Assembly: GCA_947575745.1 (NCBI GenBank)
Contig: CANPOS010000016.1
Coordinates: 1 to 40,821 of the forward strand
Origin: an uncultured Clostridium sp.
Lineage (GTDB): Bacteria > Bacillota > Clostridia > TANB77 > CAG-508
Direction of reading: 5' to 3'
DNA: 40,821 nt
In this document: piece after piece, positions 27,479 through 37,198 of the stretch
How the letters are laid out: each line of letters starts with the position of its first letter
Position numbering within the stretch: the stretch's first letter is position 1
Notes under the pieces: generated by a model
Told to the model about the DNA's origin: nothing
Databases searched by the model: none
Seen by the model: only the letters and a program-made list of their open reading frames with translations
Position numbers and translations under genes: made by a program

Positions 27479-30241
27479 ATGGGAATATTTAAAAAAATAT
27501 TTGGAGATTATTCAGAAAAAGAAGTAAAAAGAATAATGCCATTAGTAGAAAAGATAAATAGTTTAGAAGAAGAAATATCAAAACTTAGTGATGGAGAATT
27601 GAGAAATAAAACAGCAGAATTTAAAGTAAGAGTGCAAGATGGAACAAGTTTAGATGAGCTTTTACCAGAAGCATTTGCAGTAGTTAGAGAAGCATCAAAA
27701 AGAGTATTAGGAATGAGACATTTTGATGTGCAATTAATAGGTGGAATAATTTTACACCAAGGAAGAATAGCAGAAATGAAAACAGGAGAAGGAAAAACTT
27801 TAGTTGCAACACTACCTGCATACTTAAACGCCTTAACAGGAAAAGGTGTACATATTATAACTGTAAACGACTACTTAGCAAAACGTGATAGCGAATGGAT
27901 GGGAAAATTATATAAATTTTTAGGACTAACAGTAGGGCTTGTAATAAGTGGAATGGAACCAGCAGAAAAACAAAGAGCTTATGCATCAGATATAATATAT
28001 GGTACAAATAATGAATTTGGATTTGATTATTTAAGAGATAACATGGTAATATACAAAAATCAAGCAGTACAAAGAGAACTTAGCTTTGCAATAGTAGACG
28101 AAATAGACAGTATTTTAATAGATGAAGCAAGAACACCACTTATTATTTCAGGTAGGGCAAATAAATCATCAGATTTATATAAAAAAGCAAATGACTTTGT
28201 AAAAAAACTTACACCAAAAGTTTTAGTTGAAGAAGATGTAAAAGACATTGAACAAGAGGAAGATAATGAAAAATATGACTACATAGTAGACTTAAAAGCA
28301 AAATCAGCAACGCTTACACAAAAAGGAATAAAAAAAGCAGAACAAGCTTTTAACCTAGAAAACTTTAATGATTTGGAAAATTCGGATTTAGTACACCATG
28401 TAAACCAAAGTTTACGTGCTTTTGGTGTAATGAAAAAAGACATAGATTATATAGTTAAAGACGGAGAAGTACTAATAGTAGACGAATTTACAGGAAGAAT
28501 AATGTATGGAAGAAGATACAACAATGGATTACATCAAGCAATAGAAGCAAAAGAAAATGTTAAAATTGCAGACGAGTCAAAAACACTTGCAACAATAACT
28601 TTCCAAAACTACTTTAGAATGTATGATAAATTATCAGGAATGACAGGTACTGCTATGACTGAAGAAGAAGAATTTAGAGAGATATATAACTTAGATGTTA
28701 TTAGTATACCAACAAACAAACCAATGGTAAGAATAGATAATAATGATGTAATATACAAAAATGAGAATGCTAAATTTAGAGCAATAGTAGAAGAAATAAA
28801 AGAAAGTCATAAAAAAGGACAACCAGTTCTAGTAGGTACAATTTCTATTGAAAAATCAGAAAAACTAAGTAGTATTTTAAAAAGAGAAGGAATACCACAC
28901 GAAGTATTAAATGCTAAATTCCATGAAAAAGAGGCAGAAATAATTGCACAAGCTGGTAAATATGGAGCAGTAACAATAGCAACAAACATGGCAGGACGTG
29001 GAACAGATATTATGCTTGGAGGAAACTCAGAATACTTAGCACTTCAAGAACTAAGAAAAAGAAAAGTTTCAGAAGAATTGATAGAACAAGCAACAGCATT
29101 TAATGAAACAGATAATGAAGAAATAATACAAGTAAGGAAAGACTTTAAAGAACTAAAAGCAAAATATGATGATACAATAAAAGAAGAAAAAGAGAAAGTA
29201 ATAGAAGCAGGCGGACTTAAGATAATAGGAACAGAAAGACATGAGTCAAGAAGAATTGACAATCAGTTAAGAGGAAGAAGTGGACGTCAAGGAGATAATG
29301 GAGAATCAAGATTTTATATAGGACTTGACGATGATTTAATGAAGATATTTGGTGGAGATATAATAACAAGTGTATATAATACACTTGGTGCAGATGAAAA
29401 CATGCCAATAGAATCTAAAATAATTTCAAATGCAGTAGAAAAAGCACAAAAAAGAGTAGAAGGTAGAAACTTTAGTATTCGTAAAAATGTGCTTCAATAT
29501 GACGATGTAATGAACGTACAAAGAGAGATAATATACAAACAAAGAAAAGAAGTATTAGACGGAAAAAATCTTAAAGATAATATTACTACAATGATAGAAA
29601 GTATGGCAGATGAGATAATAGATTTACATGCAAATGATGATAGTACAAATAATGAAGCATTAGTACAAGAAATAAAAAATATATTTGGAATAGATGCAGA
29701 AGATGCTGTAAATAATACAAAACCAGAAGAATTGAAAAACATGATAAAATCACAGGCGCTTCAAATATATGCTGATAAGGAAAATGAAATAGGAGAAGAA
29801 CACCTAAGAGAATTTGAAAGAGTAGTTATGTTAAAAGTTGTTGACCAAAAATGGATGGATCATATTGATAGCATGGACGAATTAAAAAATGGAATAGGAC
29901 TTAGAGCATATGGACAAAAAAATCCTGTTGACCAATATAGAGTAGAAGGATTTGACATGTTTGATGAAATGGTAGCAAACATTAAACTAGATGTAGTTAA
30001 ACTTGTACTACATATACAAAAATTAGAACAATTGAAAAGAGAACAAACGGTACAAATAACAAAAGCAGCACAAGAAAACTTAAATAGTATTAACTTTGAA
30101 AGTTCTTCAGCACCAAAACAAGAAGAGCAACAAGAAGTAAAACAGCCAATAGTAAACGAAGGACCAAAAGTAGGAAGAAACGATTCATGCCCATGTGGAA
30201 GTGGTAAGAAGTATAAAAATTGTTGTGGAAGAAATGAATAA
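27479..30241 (+). CDS. secA: Protein translocase ATPase SecA
   Basis: The motor that pushes unfolded preproteins through SecYEG. The 920-residue length is normal. Walker A is in [15 protein letters not shown] (about 99-113), the DEAD-like box in [17 protein letters not shown] (about 203-219), [13 protein letters not shown] near 505, and [11 protein letters not shown] near 598. The C-terminal zinc finger [13 protein letters not shown] (about 904-916) is intact, which implies SecB-independent ligand or phospholipid contact as in other SecA proteins. GAAAGAGGTG precedes ATG. It contains many GGA glycine codons but no in-frame CGG. This gene is therefore a useful negative control for the CGGN rule. 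Confidence 0.97.
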   Translation: MGIFKKIFGDYSEKEVKRIMPLVEKINSLEEEISKLSDGELRNKTAEFKVRVQDGTSLDELLPEAFAVVREASKRVLGMRHFDVQLIGGIILHQGRIAEMKTGEGKTLVATLPAYLNALTGKGVHIITVNDYLAKRDSEWMGKLYKFLGLTVGLVISGMEPAEKQRAYASDIIYGTNNEFGFDYLRDNMVIYKNQAVQRELSFAIVDEIDSILIDEARTPLIISGRANKSSDLYKKANDFVKKLTPKVLVEEDVKDIEQEEDNEKYDYIVDLKAKSATLTQKGIKKAEQAFNLENFNDLENSDLVHHVNQSLRAFGVMKKDIDYIVKDGEVLIVDEFTGRIMYGRRYNNGLHQAIEAKENVKIADESKTLATITFQNYFRMYDKLSGMTGTAMTEEEEFREIYNLDVISIPTNKPMVRIDNNDVIYKNENAKFRAIVEEIKESHKKGQPVLVGTISIEKSEKLSSILKREGIPHEVLNAKFHEKEAEIIAQAGKYGAVTIATNMAGRGTDIMLGGNSEYLALQELRKRKVSEELIEQATAFNETDNEEIIQVRKDFKELKAKYDDTIKEEKEKVIEAGGLKIIGTERHESRRIDNQLRGRSGRQGDNGESRFYIGLDDDLMKIFGGDIITSVYNTLGADENMPIESKIISNAVEKAQKRVEGRNFSIRKNVLQYDDVMNVQREIIYKQRKEVLDGKNLKDNITTMIESMADEIIDLHANDDSTNNEALVQEIKNIFGIDAEDAVNNTKPEELKNMIKSQALQIYADKENEIGEEHLREFERVVMLKVVDQKWMDHIDSMDELKNGIGLRAYGQKNPVDQYRVEGFDMFDEMVANIKLDVVKLVLHIQKLEQLKREQTVQITKAAQENLNSINFESSSAPKQEEQQEVKQPIVNEGPKVGRNDSCPCGSGKKYKNCCGRNE

Positions 30242-30249
30242 TGTTAAAA

Positions 30250-30280
30250 TTGAACTGTCAAGGAATTATTGACAGTTCAA
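30250..30280 (+). terminator. Hairpin after secA
   Basis: TTGAACTGTCAA pairs with TTGACAGTTCAA around a seven-base loop. There is no T-run, so termination is uncertain. Confidence 0.55.
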
Positions 30281-30343
30281 AAAGCTTGAAATAGAAATCG
30301 TAAATTTTATAATTTAGAATTGTATAAAAAAGGAGGAAAATGT

Positions 30344-30976
30344 ATGCTAGAAAATATAGAATTACTATGCCATAGTAGTATAAAAATAAAAGAAGAAAAA
30401 GTAATATACATAGATCCATTTAAGATAGATAAAAATTACAATGATGCAGATATAATCTTTATAACACATGACCATTATGATCACTATTCAGAAGAAGATA
30501 TAGAAAAAATAAGAAAAGAAGATACAATAATTATAGTGCCAAAAGCAATGTTTGAAAAAGTGCTAAAGAATGGCTTTAATAAAGAAAATATAATTGAAGT
30601 AATACCAAATAGAAAATATAAAGTAGAAAAAATTAGATTTGAAACAGTACTAGCATATAACATAAATAAACAATTTCATCCAAAAGAAAATGCTTGGGTA
30701 GGATATGTTATAGAGCTAAATGGAATTAAATATTATATAGCAGGAGATACAGATATAACAGAAGAAAATAAAAAAGTTGAGTGTGATATAGCTTTAGTTC
30801 CAGTAGGTGGTACTTATACAATGAATTTTAAAGAAGCAGCAGAGCTTGTAAATGAGATAAAACCGAAGATTGCAGTACCAACACATTATGGTAGTGTAGT
30901 AGGTAAAAAAGAAGATGCAATAAACTTTATTAAATTATTAAGTGCAGAAATAGAAGGAAAGATATTAATGAAATAA
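30344..30976 (+). CDS. MBL-fold metal-dependent hydrolase
   Basis: A 210-residue metallo-beta-lactamase-fold protein. The metal motif is THDHYDHYS (about 35-43), followed by a conserved Asp in AGDTD (about 132) and a late His in VPTHYGS (about 180). It resembles the L-ascorbate-6-phosphate lactonase/UPF0173 type of small MBL hydrolase; substrate unknown. ATG 30344 is preferred because AAAGGAGG stands just before it, although a TTG at 30320 extends the frame. A clear terminator follows. Confidence 0.85.
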   Translation: MLENIELLCHSSIKIKEEKVIYIDPFKIDKNYNDADIIFITHDHYDHYSEEDIEKIRKEDTIIIVPKAMFEKVLKNGFNKENIIEVIPNRKYKVEKIRFETVLAYNINKQFHPKENAWVGYVIELNGIKYYIAGDTDITEENKKVECDIALVPVGGTYTMNFKEAAELVNEIKPKIAVPTHYGSVVGKKEDAINFIKLLSAEIEGKILMK

Positions 30977-30982
30977 ATGTTA

Positions 30983-31015
30983 AAAGAGGATTTTTTGATA
31001 TTTCCTCTTTTTTTT
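30983..31015 (+). terminator. Terminator of the MBL hydrolase gene
   Basis: AAAGAGGA pairs with TCCTCTTT and is followed by eight T. Confidence 0.85.
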
Positions 31016-31069
31016 GCATATAACAATCTATCTTTATGTTACAGTTTTGTTACAATTAGGTGAAAATAA

Positions 31070-31099
31070 TTGACTTAAATCGACAGCAAATGTTATACT
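31070..31099 (+). promoter_or_regulatory. Promoter of the glucosaminidase gene
   Basis: TTGACT (31070-31075), an 18-base spacer and TATACT (31094-31099), 36 bases before ATG. Confidence 0.6.
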
Positions 31100-31134
31100 A
31101 TATATAAAATTATATAGCAAAAAAAGGAGAACAA

Positions 31135-32808
31135 ATGAGAACGATTAAAAAGTCAATCATTAAGCTCATATCAGTACAATTAGTTCTAATTGTACTTCTA
31201 GCAATGATTTTTAACGTAATAGTAGTAAGTAAAACACAAGCAGCAAGTTATACACAATATAAAAAAGTAGGAATATCAGAATTCCCAGAAAGTTATAGAA
31301 GCTCTTTAAAAAAGCTTTCTGAATTACACCCTAATTGGAAATTTACAGCTTTTTACACAGGTATGACATGGGAAGAATTTGTTAATGCTGAAGTTTCTGC
31401 TCATGGACGAAATAGAGTACATAAATCATCAGCAGACTCATGGAAATGCAGTTGTGGTACAGAATCAAGTGGATATGTTTGTGCTTCAAAAGAAATATTT
31501 GAATATTATGCAGATCCTAGAAATTTCTTAACTGAAACAGAGGTATTCCAATTTCTAGAGATGTCATACAATTCTTCAGCACATACACAAGCAGGAGTTG
31601 AAAGTATAGTAAAAGGCTCATTTATGGATAGTAGTGTGACATTTAACTTAGATGGAAAACAAAAAACTATGAGATATTCTCAAATAATAATGGAAGCTGC
31701 AAAGCAAACAGGAATAAGTCCATATAGTATAGCGATAAAAATAATACAGGAAGTAGGAAGGCAAGGAAGTAGTTCAGTAAGTGGAAACTATGCAGGATAT
31801 GAAGGATATTACAATTTCTTTAATATAGGAGCTTATGATAGTGGAAATGCAATAGAAAATGGATTAAAATATGCAAAAGAACATGGTTGGAATAACCAAT
31901 ATATTTCAATAATACAAGGATCTCAATATCTTGCAGATTCATACATAAATGTTGGACAAAACACAGCATATTTTTATAAATTTGATGTTGTATCAGATGC
32001 AAAGACAGGAGTTTTTTGGCATCAATACATGACAAATATACAAGATCCTTCAAGTCAAGCTAAGAATTTATATAATACTTATGCAAAAAATAATGTATTA
32101 AACGCATCATTAAATTTTATAATCCCAGTATTTAATGGAAATACAGGAACTAATGGATTACCAAGTGATATGGATGAAAATGATACTTCATCATACTATG
32201 TAAATGGAACAGGAGTTACATTCAGAAGTGGGCCAACAACTAGTGCAGGAAAAATAGCAACTCTTGCTAGAAATGAAGTAGTAAAAGTTATAGAATTTAA
32301 CAGTGCTAATGCAGATGGATATTCTTGGGCATATGCAGAAAGATCAAATGGAACGAAAGGATATATTGCAAATAAATATCTAATATCATGTAGTGGAAAT
32401 ACTCAAGTAGAAAGTAAAATTGCACGAATTGAATATAATAAATATATTTTAACTGTTCCAAACACAAAAATGTCAGATATAGCAAAAGAACTTTCAATAA
32501 CATCATATGAAGCACAGGATTCTAATGCAAAAAAAATCGATGCAAATCAAAATGCATCAACAGCAAATATAATATTTAATAAGTCAGCAAACAAATCATA
32601 TAATATAGTAGTACTTGGAGATGTACATGAAGATGGAACAATTGATGCAAGAGATTATATGAAAATAAAGAATCATATAATGGGGACATCTAATTTAAAA
32701 GATATAGAGAAACTATCAGCAGATGTACATAAAGATGGAACAATTGATGCAAGAGATTATATGAAAATAAAAAATTATATAATGGGTACAACTGCAATAG
32801 AACTATAA
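31135..32808 (+). CDS. Secreted endo-beta-N-acetylglucosaminidase with SH3 and dockerin domains
   Basis: A 557-residue secreted wall hydrolase. Signal peptide 1-37 ends near KTQAAS. The LytG/Auto-type glucosaminidase core (about 150-300) contains the putative catalytic Glu in IIQEVGRQG (about 206). A bacterial SH3 domain (about 350-415) is followed by a C-terminal type I dockerin pair, DVHEDGTIDARDYMKIKN and DVHKDGTIDARDYMKIKN (about 497-555). The two Ca2+-binding repeats are nearly identical in protein and DNA, which suggests recent duplication. A dockerin implies docking to a cohesin protein; none is in the window. Upstream, a Cys pair segment (WKCSCGTESSGYVC, about 103-116) is unusual for an exported enzyme. 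Confidence 0.88.
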   Translation: MRTIKKSIIKLISVQLVLIVLLAMIFNVIVVSKTQAASYTQYKKVGISEFPESYRSSLKKLSELHPNWKFTAFYTGMTWEEFVNAEVSAHGRNRVHKSSADSWKCSCGTESSGYVCASKEIFEYYADPRNFLTETEVFQFLEMSYNSSAHTQAGVESIVKGSFMDSSVTFNLDGKQKTMRYSQIIMEAAKQTGISPYSIAIKIIQEVGRQGSSSVSGNYAGYEGYYNFFNIGAYDSGNAIENGLKYAKEHGWNNQYISIIQGSQYLADSYINVGQNTAYFYKFDVVSDAKTGVFWHQYMTNIQDPSSQAKNLYNTYAKNNVLNASLNFIIPVFNGNTGTNGLPSDMDENDTSSYYVNGTGVTFRSGPTTSAGKIATLARNEVVKVIEFNSANADGYSWAYAERSNGTKGYIANKYLISCSGNTQVESKIARIEYNKYILTVPNTKMSDIAKELSITSYEAQDSNAKKIDANQNASTANIIFNKSANKSYNIVVLGDVHEDGTIDARDYMKIKNHIMGTSNLKDIEKLSADVHKDGTIDARDYMKIKNYIMGTTAIEL

Positions 32809-32841
32809 AATAATATATTTCAATCAAAATAAGGAGGAAAA

Positions 32842-34095
32842 ATGAAAAGAACAAAAAAGTTGCTAATATTAATGATAGCACTAATATTTTTACTTTCATT
32901 ATCAACAGCAGTAAATGCTGCAGGAAGCTATAACGCAAGTGCAACAGCTACAACATTAACAGTAGGTCAGTCAACTAATTTAAATATAAAAACAACAAAT
33001 GCAGAGGGGAAGTTTAGTATTACATCTTCAAATCCAGAGGTAGTGTCAGTAGGAAATGGATCACTATGGGTGTCAAGTAGTGAGAATATAACATTAACAG
33101 CCAAATCAGCAGGAACAGCTAATATTATAATAAAACCAATAAGTGTTTCTGATACAGATTTGAACTTAATAACAAATTCAAAGACAGTCAAAATAACAGT
33201 AAAAGATAAGAATCAAACACCTCCACCTGCAAACCCAACAACACCAAGCAATAATGGCGGTAGTTCAAGCAATAATAATAACAATAATAGTAATACCTCA
33301 AAAAAATCTTCAGATACAAGTTTAAAATCAATAACAGTAGGAGGTAATAGTTATAAAATAGGAGATACAATGACTGTTAGCTCAGACACATCTTCTATAA
33401 ATATACAAGCAGTTGCAAAAAGTTCCAAAGCCACAGTAAGTGGAAATGGAACAAAAGAATTAGTTACAGGAACAAATAAATTTACAATAAAAGTTACTGC
33501 CGAAGATGGTAGCACAAAAAATTATAGTATAACGGTTATAAGAGAAGAATATGTAGAGGATAATCCTAATATAGTAGATCCTAACTATGAAAATCAATCA
33601 CAAGAGTTAAGACTTTCATCACTTACTATTCAGGGGATAGAATTAACACCTAATTTTAATAGTGAGGTATTTGAATATACAGCATACATAATTAATGAAG
33701 ACAAATTAGAAATAGAAGCAATTAGTAATATGGAAGAAGCAAATGTAGAAATTATAGGAAATACTAATTTAGTTGAAGGAGAAAATACAGTTACAATTAA
33801 ATTAACTAAAGATGATAAAACAGCTGAGTATAAAATAATAGTAAATAAATCTATTGTAGAAGATAAAGAAGAACAAGAAAATGCAAAAGTAGGATTTATA
33901 GGTTCGATATCAAATTGGTGGAATAATTCAGGTTCAACAATAGTAGTATTCACAATAATATTAGTACTATTAGGAGCAGCAGCTATATTTGCAGTAACAT
34001 CATACAAGTATAGTAATAATGCAAAAGAAACTTCTAAGCATACACAGTCAGAATCAGGTTATGTTGAAGATATATTTAGTAAGCAAGAAAAATAA
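32842..34095 (+). CDS. Surface protein with Ig-like and cadherin-like beta-sandwich domains
   Basis: A 417-residue protein. Signal peptide 1-27 is followed by a BIG2-type Ig-like domain (about 30-125), a Pro/Ser/Asn-rich linker (about 130-155) and two cadherin-like beta-sandwich domains (about 157-235 and 253-340). These are recognised by the LKSITVGG and LRLSSLTIQGIELTPNFNSE starts and by the NYSITV and EYKIIV ends. A membrane segment lies at about 362-386, with a short cytoplasmic tail. AAGGAGGAAAA stands before ATG 32842. It lies 33 bases after the glucosaminidase gene and is probably co-transcribed with it. Likely wall-associated structural or binding role. Confidence 0.82.
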   Translation: MKRTKKLLILMIALIFLLSLSTAVNAAGSYNASATATTLTVGQSTNLNIKTTNAEGKFSITSSNPEVVSVGNGSLWVSSSENITLTAKSAGTANIIIKPISVSDTDLNLITNSKTVKITVKDKNQTPPPANPTTPSNNGGSSSNNNNNNSNTSKKSSDTSLKSITVGGNSYKIGDTMTVSSDTSSINIQAVAKSSKATVSGNGTKELVTGTNKFTIKVTAEDGSTKNYSITVIREEYVEDNPNIVDPNYENQSQELRLSSLTIQGIELTPNFNSEVFEYTAYIINEDKLEIEAISNMEEANVEIIGNTNLVEGENTVTIKLTKDDKTAEYKIIVNKSIVEDKEEQENAKVGFIGSISNWWNNSGSTIVVFTIILVLLGAAAIFAVTSYKYSNNAKETSKHTQSESGYVEDIFSKQEK

Positions 34096-34128
34096 ATTTA
34101 AAAAGTTTGAAAAAAATGTAAAAAAGTA

Positions 34129-34157
34129 TTGCAATAATTTAAAAGTTGTAGTATAAA
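34129..34157 (+). promoter_or_regulatory. Promoter of the LPKAG protein gene
   Basis: TTGCAA (34129-34134), a 17-base spacer and TATAAA (34152-34157). Confidence 0.55.
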
Positions 34158-34198
34158 TATTATAGAAATAATTATAATAATATAAAGAGGAGATTCAT

Positions 34199-34570
34199 AT
34201 GAAAAAGAGTAAAGTAAGTAAAATAATGTTAATGATGGCTGTTGTAACTATAATATGCTGTATATCTGGAGTAAATCATGCAACATCAAATTTAAATGAT
34301 ATAATAGGTGGAGGAGATGGACAAATTAGTGATATTCCTACAATACCAGGAGGAAATTCTACACAAAATCCACCAGCAGATAATGGAAATAATACTCCAA
34401 CTACACCTACTACACCAATTGGAGGAAACAATACTAACACTCCAACTGGAAACACAAATACAGCATTACCAAAAGCAGGAGCTAATGATACACTTCTATT
34501 TGGTTTAATAGCAGTAAGCGCAGTAGCAGCTATATATACTTATAAAAAAGTTAGAGATTATACAGCTTAA
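34199..34570 (+). CDS. Small secreted protein with LPKAG sortase signal
   Basis: A 123-residue protein. Signal peptide 1-28, a Gly/Asp patch, then a Pro/Thr/Asn-rich stalk (about 50-88). The sorting signal is ALPKAGANDTLLFGLIAVSA (about 89-108): an LPxxG-like motif, a hydrophobic helix and a basic tail (KKVRDY). The motif varies from the LPxTG consensus, with Lys-Ala in positions 3-4. A convergent sortase gene 60 bases away is the natural candidate enzyme. AAGAGGAGATTCAT precedes ATG. There is no folded domain, so it could be a wall-surface spacer or signalling peptide precursor. Confidence 0.8.
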   Translation: MKKSKVSKIMLMMAVVTIICCISGVNHATSNLNDIIGGGDGQISDIPTIPGGNSTQNPPADNGNNTPTTPTTPIGGNNTNTPTGNTNTALPKAGANDTLLFGLIAVSAVAAIYTYKKVRDYTA

Positions 34571-34593
34571 GATATAAAAAATAGATAAATGTG

Positions 34594-34626
34594 GGACAAC
34601 TATTAAGGTTGTCCTTTTGTCATTTT
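34594..34626. terminator. Terminator between the convergent LPKAG and sortase genes
   Basis: GGACAAC pairs with GTTGTCC on a seven-base loop, followed by a T-rich tail on the plus strand. Confidence 0.7.
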
Positions 34627-34629
34627 AAT

Positions 34630-35302
34630 TTAAAGTGACAATTCTTTTGCCTTTACAATAATTCGATAATTATTACTAATACTATCACAAGTAACTAAAG
34701 TAACTATTCTATTACCATTAGTGTTCTGACTGATACATTCCAAATCCTTTGAGTGAGTTTTGTAAACATCATATACAACATAATCATAAGAAATATTAGA
34801 AGCATCGTGGATAGTTATTATATCACCATTTACAAGAGTTGAAATGTCACTAAAAAAAGTAGCATTATTGTAATTATGAGCAACAATACAAAGATTTCCG
34901 AATTTCATTTGGATTTGAACCATAAAATTTACAAGGGGATACTTTTAAATTCTCCTTAGTCATTTCTGAAATAATAGGATATGTTAGATTTAATTTTTTA
35001 ATTTCAATAATTCCAATAACTGAGCTAGAAGTTATATTGCTTGATAATTGTTTATTATTTAGCTTAGAAGCAGTATAATCATTTACATCAGAATAAAGAG
35101 TAGTTATACTATAATTATCAAGTATTTTTTGCGATACTTTTTCATGCTGATATAAATCATATCTAAAAAATACATAATAAATTAAAAGGAAAATAGATAA
35201 AATGACTAAAATTATAAATAATAATTTAAAAAGATTTCTTTTTTTAAAATTTTTTATAGAAGTATCTAAATTACAAGTAGAATTACAAATAATTTGGTTC
35301 AT
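34630..35302 (-). CDS. Sortase, one CGGA frameshift site
   Basis: A membrane transpeptidase that links LPxTG-type proteins to the wall. Two ORFs join at CGGA 34897-34900, giving 223 residues: cytoplasmic N-terminus, membrane helix at about 25-47, and a catalytic domain with KLNLTYPI, the His in GNLCIVAHNY (about 142), the Cys in TLVTCDS (about 203) and a late Arg in NNYRIIVKA. The Gly before NLCIVAHN is the residue restored by the shift; without it the protein ends before the catalytic His. The zero frame stops eight codons after CGG. It is convergent with the LPKAG substrate-like gene. Confidence 0.88.
34897..34900 (-). other. CGGA quadruplet / +1 shift site 10 (sortase)
   Basis: Minus-strand context is ATT-CGGA-AAT. 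Gly gives NEIGNLCIVAHNY, joining both halves of the sortase fold. Confidence 0.85.
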
Positions 35303-35349
35303 TATAATTATATTCCTTTCATATTATTACTAAATATTGTGCACTTTTA

Positions 35350-35378
35350 TTGATAAAAAAATTCGTTTATGTTAAAAT
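35350..35378 (+). promoter_or_regulatory. Promoter of the small membrane protein gene at 35411
   Basis: TTGATA (35350-35355), a 17-base spacer and TAAAAT (35373-35378). Confidence 0.55.
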
Positions 35379-35410
35379 AATAATATATATTATAGGAAAG
35401 AGGAAAACTT

Positions 35411-35878
35411 ATGAAAAATTTAACAACATATTTATTTGTTATGTTAATGGCGATGTTTTGGATATTTAGAATTATAGTTGCATTTTGCTATAATTTAGGA
35501 GTAGATTTTATTACTCAGCCAATAGATTTAAATTTTGAAATTGTTCTATTATTTTTAACTTTTATTGCAATGATACTTGTAGTAAAAAGAAGTATGCTTG
35601 GAGGATTAATATATTTAGCAGGACAAGGGTTATATTATGGGTATTATATATTTACCTTATTAACAGAAAATCAAACTATGAGTGCCCAAAATTGTATAGA
35701 TCTAATATTTGCAGCAATGGGAATTATATTACCATTACTTATAGTATTTGATACTTTACTTGATAAAAATAGAAAAGCACATCCAACAGATAAAAAGACA
35801 GATTGGTTCTATAAGAATAAAGATTATGATAGAGAAATGGATGAAAGAGCAGATAAGAACCAATATAGAATTTCATAG
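35411..35878 (+). CDS. Four-helix membrane protein of unknown function
   Basis: A 155-residue protein with hydrophobic segments at about 7-28, 43-60, 64-83 and 94-115. A charged cytoplasmic tail (about 116-155) is rich in Asp, Lys and Arg. GGAAAGAGGAAAACTT precedes ATG 35411. It has its own promoter and terminator, so it is monocistronic. No family recognised. Confidence 0.7.
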   Translation: MKNLTTYLFVMLMAMFWIFRIIVAFCYNLGVDFITQPIDLNFEIVLLFLTFIAMILVVKRSMLGGLIYLAGQGLYYGYYIFTLLTENQTMSAQNCIDLIFAAMGIILPLLIVFDTLLDKNRKAHPTDKKTDWFYKNKDYDREMDERADKNQYRIS

Positions 35879-35892
35879 ATAATAAGTAAATA

Positions 35893-35928
35893 GAGAAGTT
35901 AGTTTAAAGATAAATTAACTTCTTTTTT
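35893..35928 (+). terminator. Terminator of the gene at 35411
   Basis: AGAAGTTAGTTTA pairs with TAAATTAACTTCT on a short loop, followed by a T-run. Confidence 0.8.
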
Positions 35929-35948
35929 AATTAAAAGAAATTTTAAAA

Positions 35949-35977
35949 TTGATTATTTATATATTTAATGATATTAT
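35949..35977 (+). promoter_or_regulatory. Promoter of the EamA-type transporter
   Basis: TTGATT (35949-35954), a 17-base spacer and TATTAT (35972-35977). Confidence 0.45.
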
Positions 35978-36010
35978 TATAACAAAGAATTTGGTTAGGG
36001 GGATACTAGA

Positions 36011-37000
36011 ATGTGGTTTGTTTTTGCATTAGCAACTTTACTGAGTTGGGGAATAGCTGATTTATTTTATAAAAAAGGGGCAAATGAAAAAGACAAATAT
36101 AGCCATTTAAAAACATCAATGATTGTAGGAATAGTTATGGGAATTCATGCTATATGTATGCTAATTTTTACTGATATGAACTACAATTTTATTAATATAT
36201 TAATTTACTTACCAGTTTCTTTAATGTATATATTATCAATGACAATAGGGTACTTTGGATTAAGATATTTAGAATTATCCTTATCTTCACCAATACAAAA
36301 TTCTTCTGGTGCAGTTACTTGTTTACTTTGCTTAATTTTCTTAAATCAAACTTTAGATACAATAAGTGCAGTAGCAGTTATATGTATCTTTGTAGGAATA
36401 TTTTTGTTAGGACTAATAGAGAAGTCAAAACAAAAGCAATTTGAAAATTTGAATAATAAGAACCTCACCCACCAACACATGCAAAGCATGTGGGTGGGTA
36501 CCCGAGAACCTTGTTGTTTACACAATAAAAAATATAGAATTGGATTTGTTGCATTTATGATACCAATTTTATACTGTATAATTGATTCTCTTGGAACATT
36601 TTTCGATGCTTATTACTTAGATAGTATAGAACAAACTCCGTTAATAAATGTGACAGAAATGACACTTGAAAATGTAGCCAATACATCTTATGAATTAACT
36701 TTTTTAATTTGTGCAATCTTAATTTTTATTTTCCTTAAATTTATAAAAAAGGAAAAAATAATAATTACAGAACAAAAAGATAGGACTGGAGCTGCAATTT
36801 TTGAAACTTTAGGACAATTTACATATGTATATGCACTTAGTGGAAATAGTGTAATTGCAACATCTATGATTTCAGCTTATAGCATAGTATCAGTTATTTT
36901 ATCAAGAATATTCTTAAAAGAAACTTTAAATAAAAAACAATATGTTGTAATAGCCTTAGTTATACTAGGAATTGTTTTGCTAGGGATAACAGGCAATTGA
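36011..37000 (+). CDS. EamA/DMT-type transporter carrying an in-frame hairpin repeat
   Basis: A 329-residue permease with ten hydrophobic segments in two halves, as in the drug/metabolite transporter superfamily. MWFVFALATLLSWGIADLFY is the typical first helix, and the last part GQFTYVYALSGNSVIATSM with RIFLKETLNKKQYVVIALVI the typical second EamA half. Between the halves, about residues 149-170 (THQHMQSMWVGTREPC) are encoded by a copy of the hairpin repeat found at 16211-16276. The repeat is read through in frame, in a cytoplasmic loop where an insertion is tolerable. GGGGGATACTAGA precedes ATG. Substrate unknown. Confidence 0.8.
   Translation: MWFVFALATLLSWGIADLFYKKGANEKDKYSHLKTSMIVGIVMGIHAICMLIFTDMNYNFINILIYLPVSLMYILSMTIGYFGLRYLELSLSSPIQNSSGAVTCLLCLIFLNQTLDTISAVAVICIFVGIFLLGLIEKSKQKQFENLNNKNLTHQHMQSMWVGTREPCCLHNKKYRIGFVAFMIPILYCIIDSLGTFFDAYYLDSIEQTPLINVTEMTLENVANTSYELTFLICAILIFIFLKFIKKEKIIITEQKDRTGAAIFETLGQFTYVYALSGNSVIATSMISAYSIVSVILSRIFLKETLNKKQYVVIALVILGIVLLGITGN
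36455..36520 (-). repeat. Hairpin repeat, copy 2 (inside the EamA-type gene)
   Basis: AATAAGAACCTCACCC and GGGTACCCGAGAACCTTGTT are the complement of copy 1. The inner stem here is CATGC-AAA-GCATG instead of GCAATC-TAT-GATTGC, so the stem is kept while its sequence differs. Confidence 0.75.
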
Positions 37001-37026
37001 TTTTGAAGGCGTAAATGTGATATAAT
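36997..37026 (+). promoter_or_regulatory. Promoter overlapping the EamA stop codon
   Basis: TTGATT (36997-37002), an 18-base spacer and a perfect TATAAT (37021-37026). It leads into the rbgA-like leader fragment and the KilA-N fusion gene. Confidence 0.55.
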
Positions 37027-37062
37027 GGCAATAAATAAGGAAATATAGAGAAAGTGATATAT

Positions 37063-37113
37063 ATGGAACAAAATATTTCTAGAACAAATATAAACTGGTA
37101 TATCGGTATTTAA
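37063..37113 (+). pseudogene. Fragment resembling the start of rbgA
   Basis: ATG 37063 opens a 16-codon frame, MEQNISRTNINWYIGI, whose NINWY segment and length match the start of the RbgA gene at 38615 (MENSTNINWYPGHM). It may be the old 5' end of rbgA, stranded beside the original promoter when the KilA-N fusion gene was inserted. Short, so chance similarity is possible. Confidence 0.4.
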
Positions 37114-37198
37114 AGACAACTCATTAAAAAGATTGTAAATTAAGCATTTCTTTTAAATAAGTTATTACATATTTCAATAAAAAGCGAGGTGAAAGATG

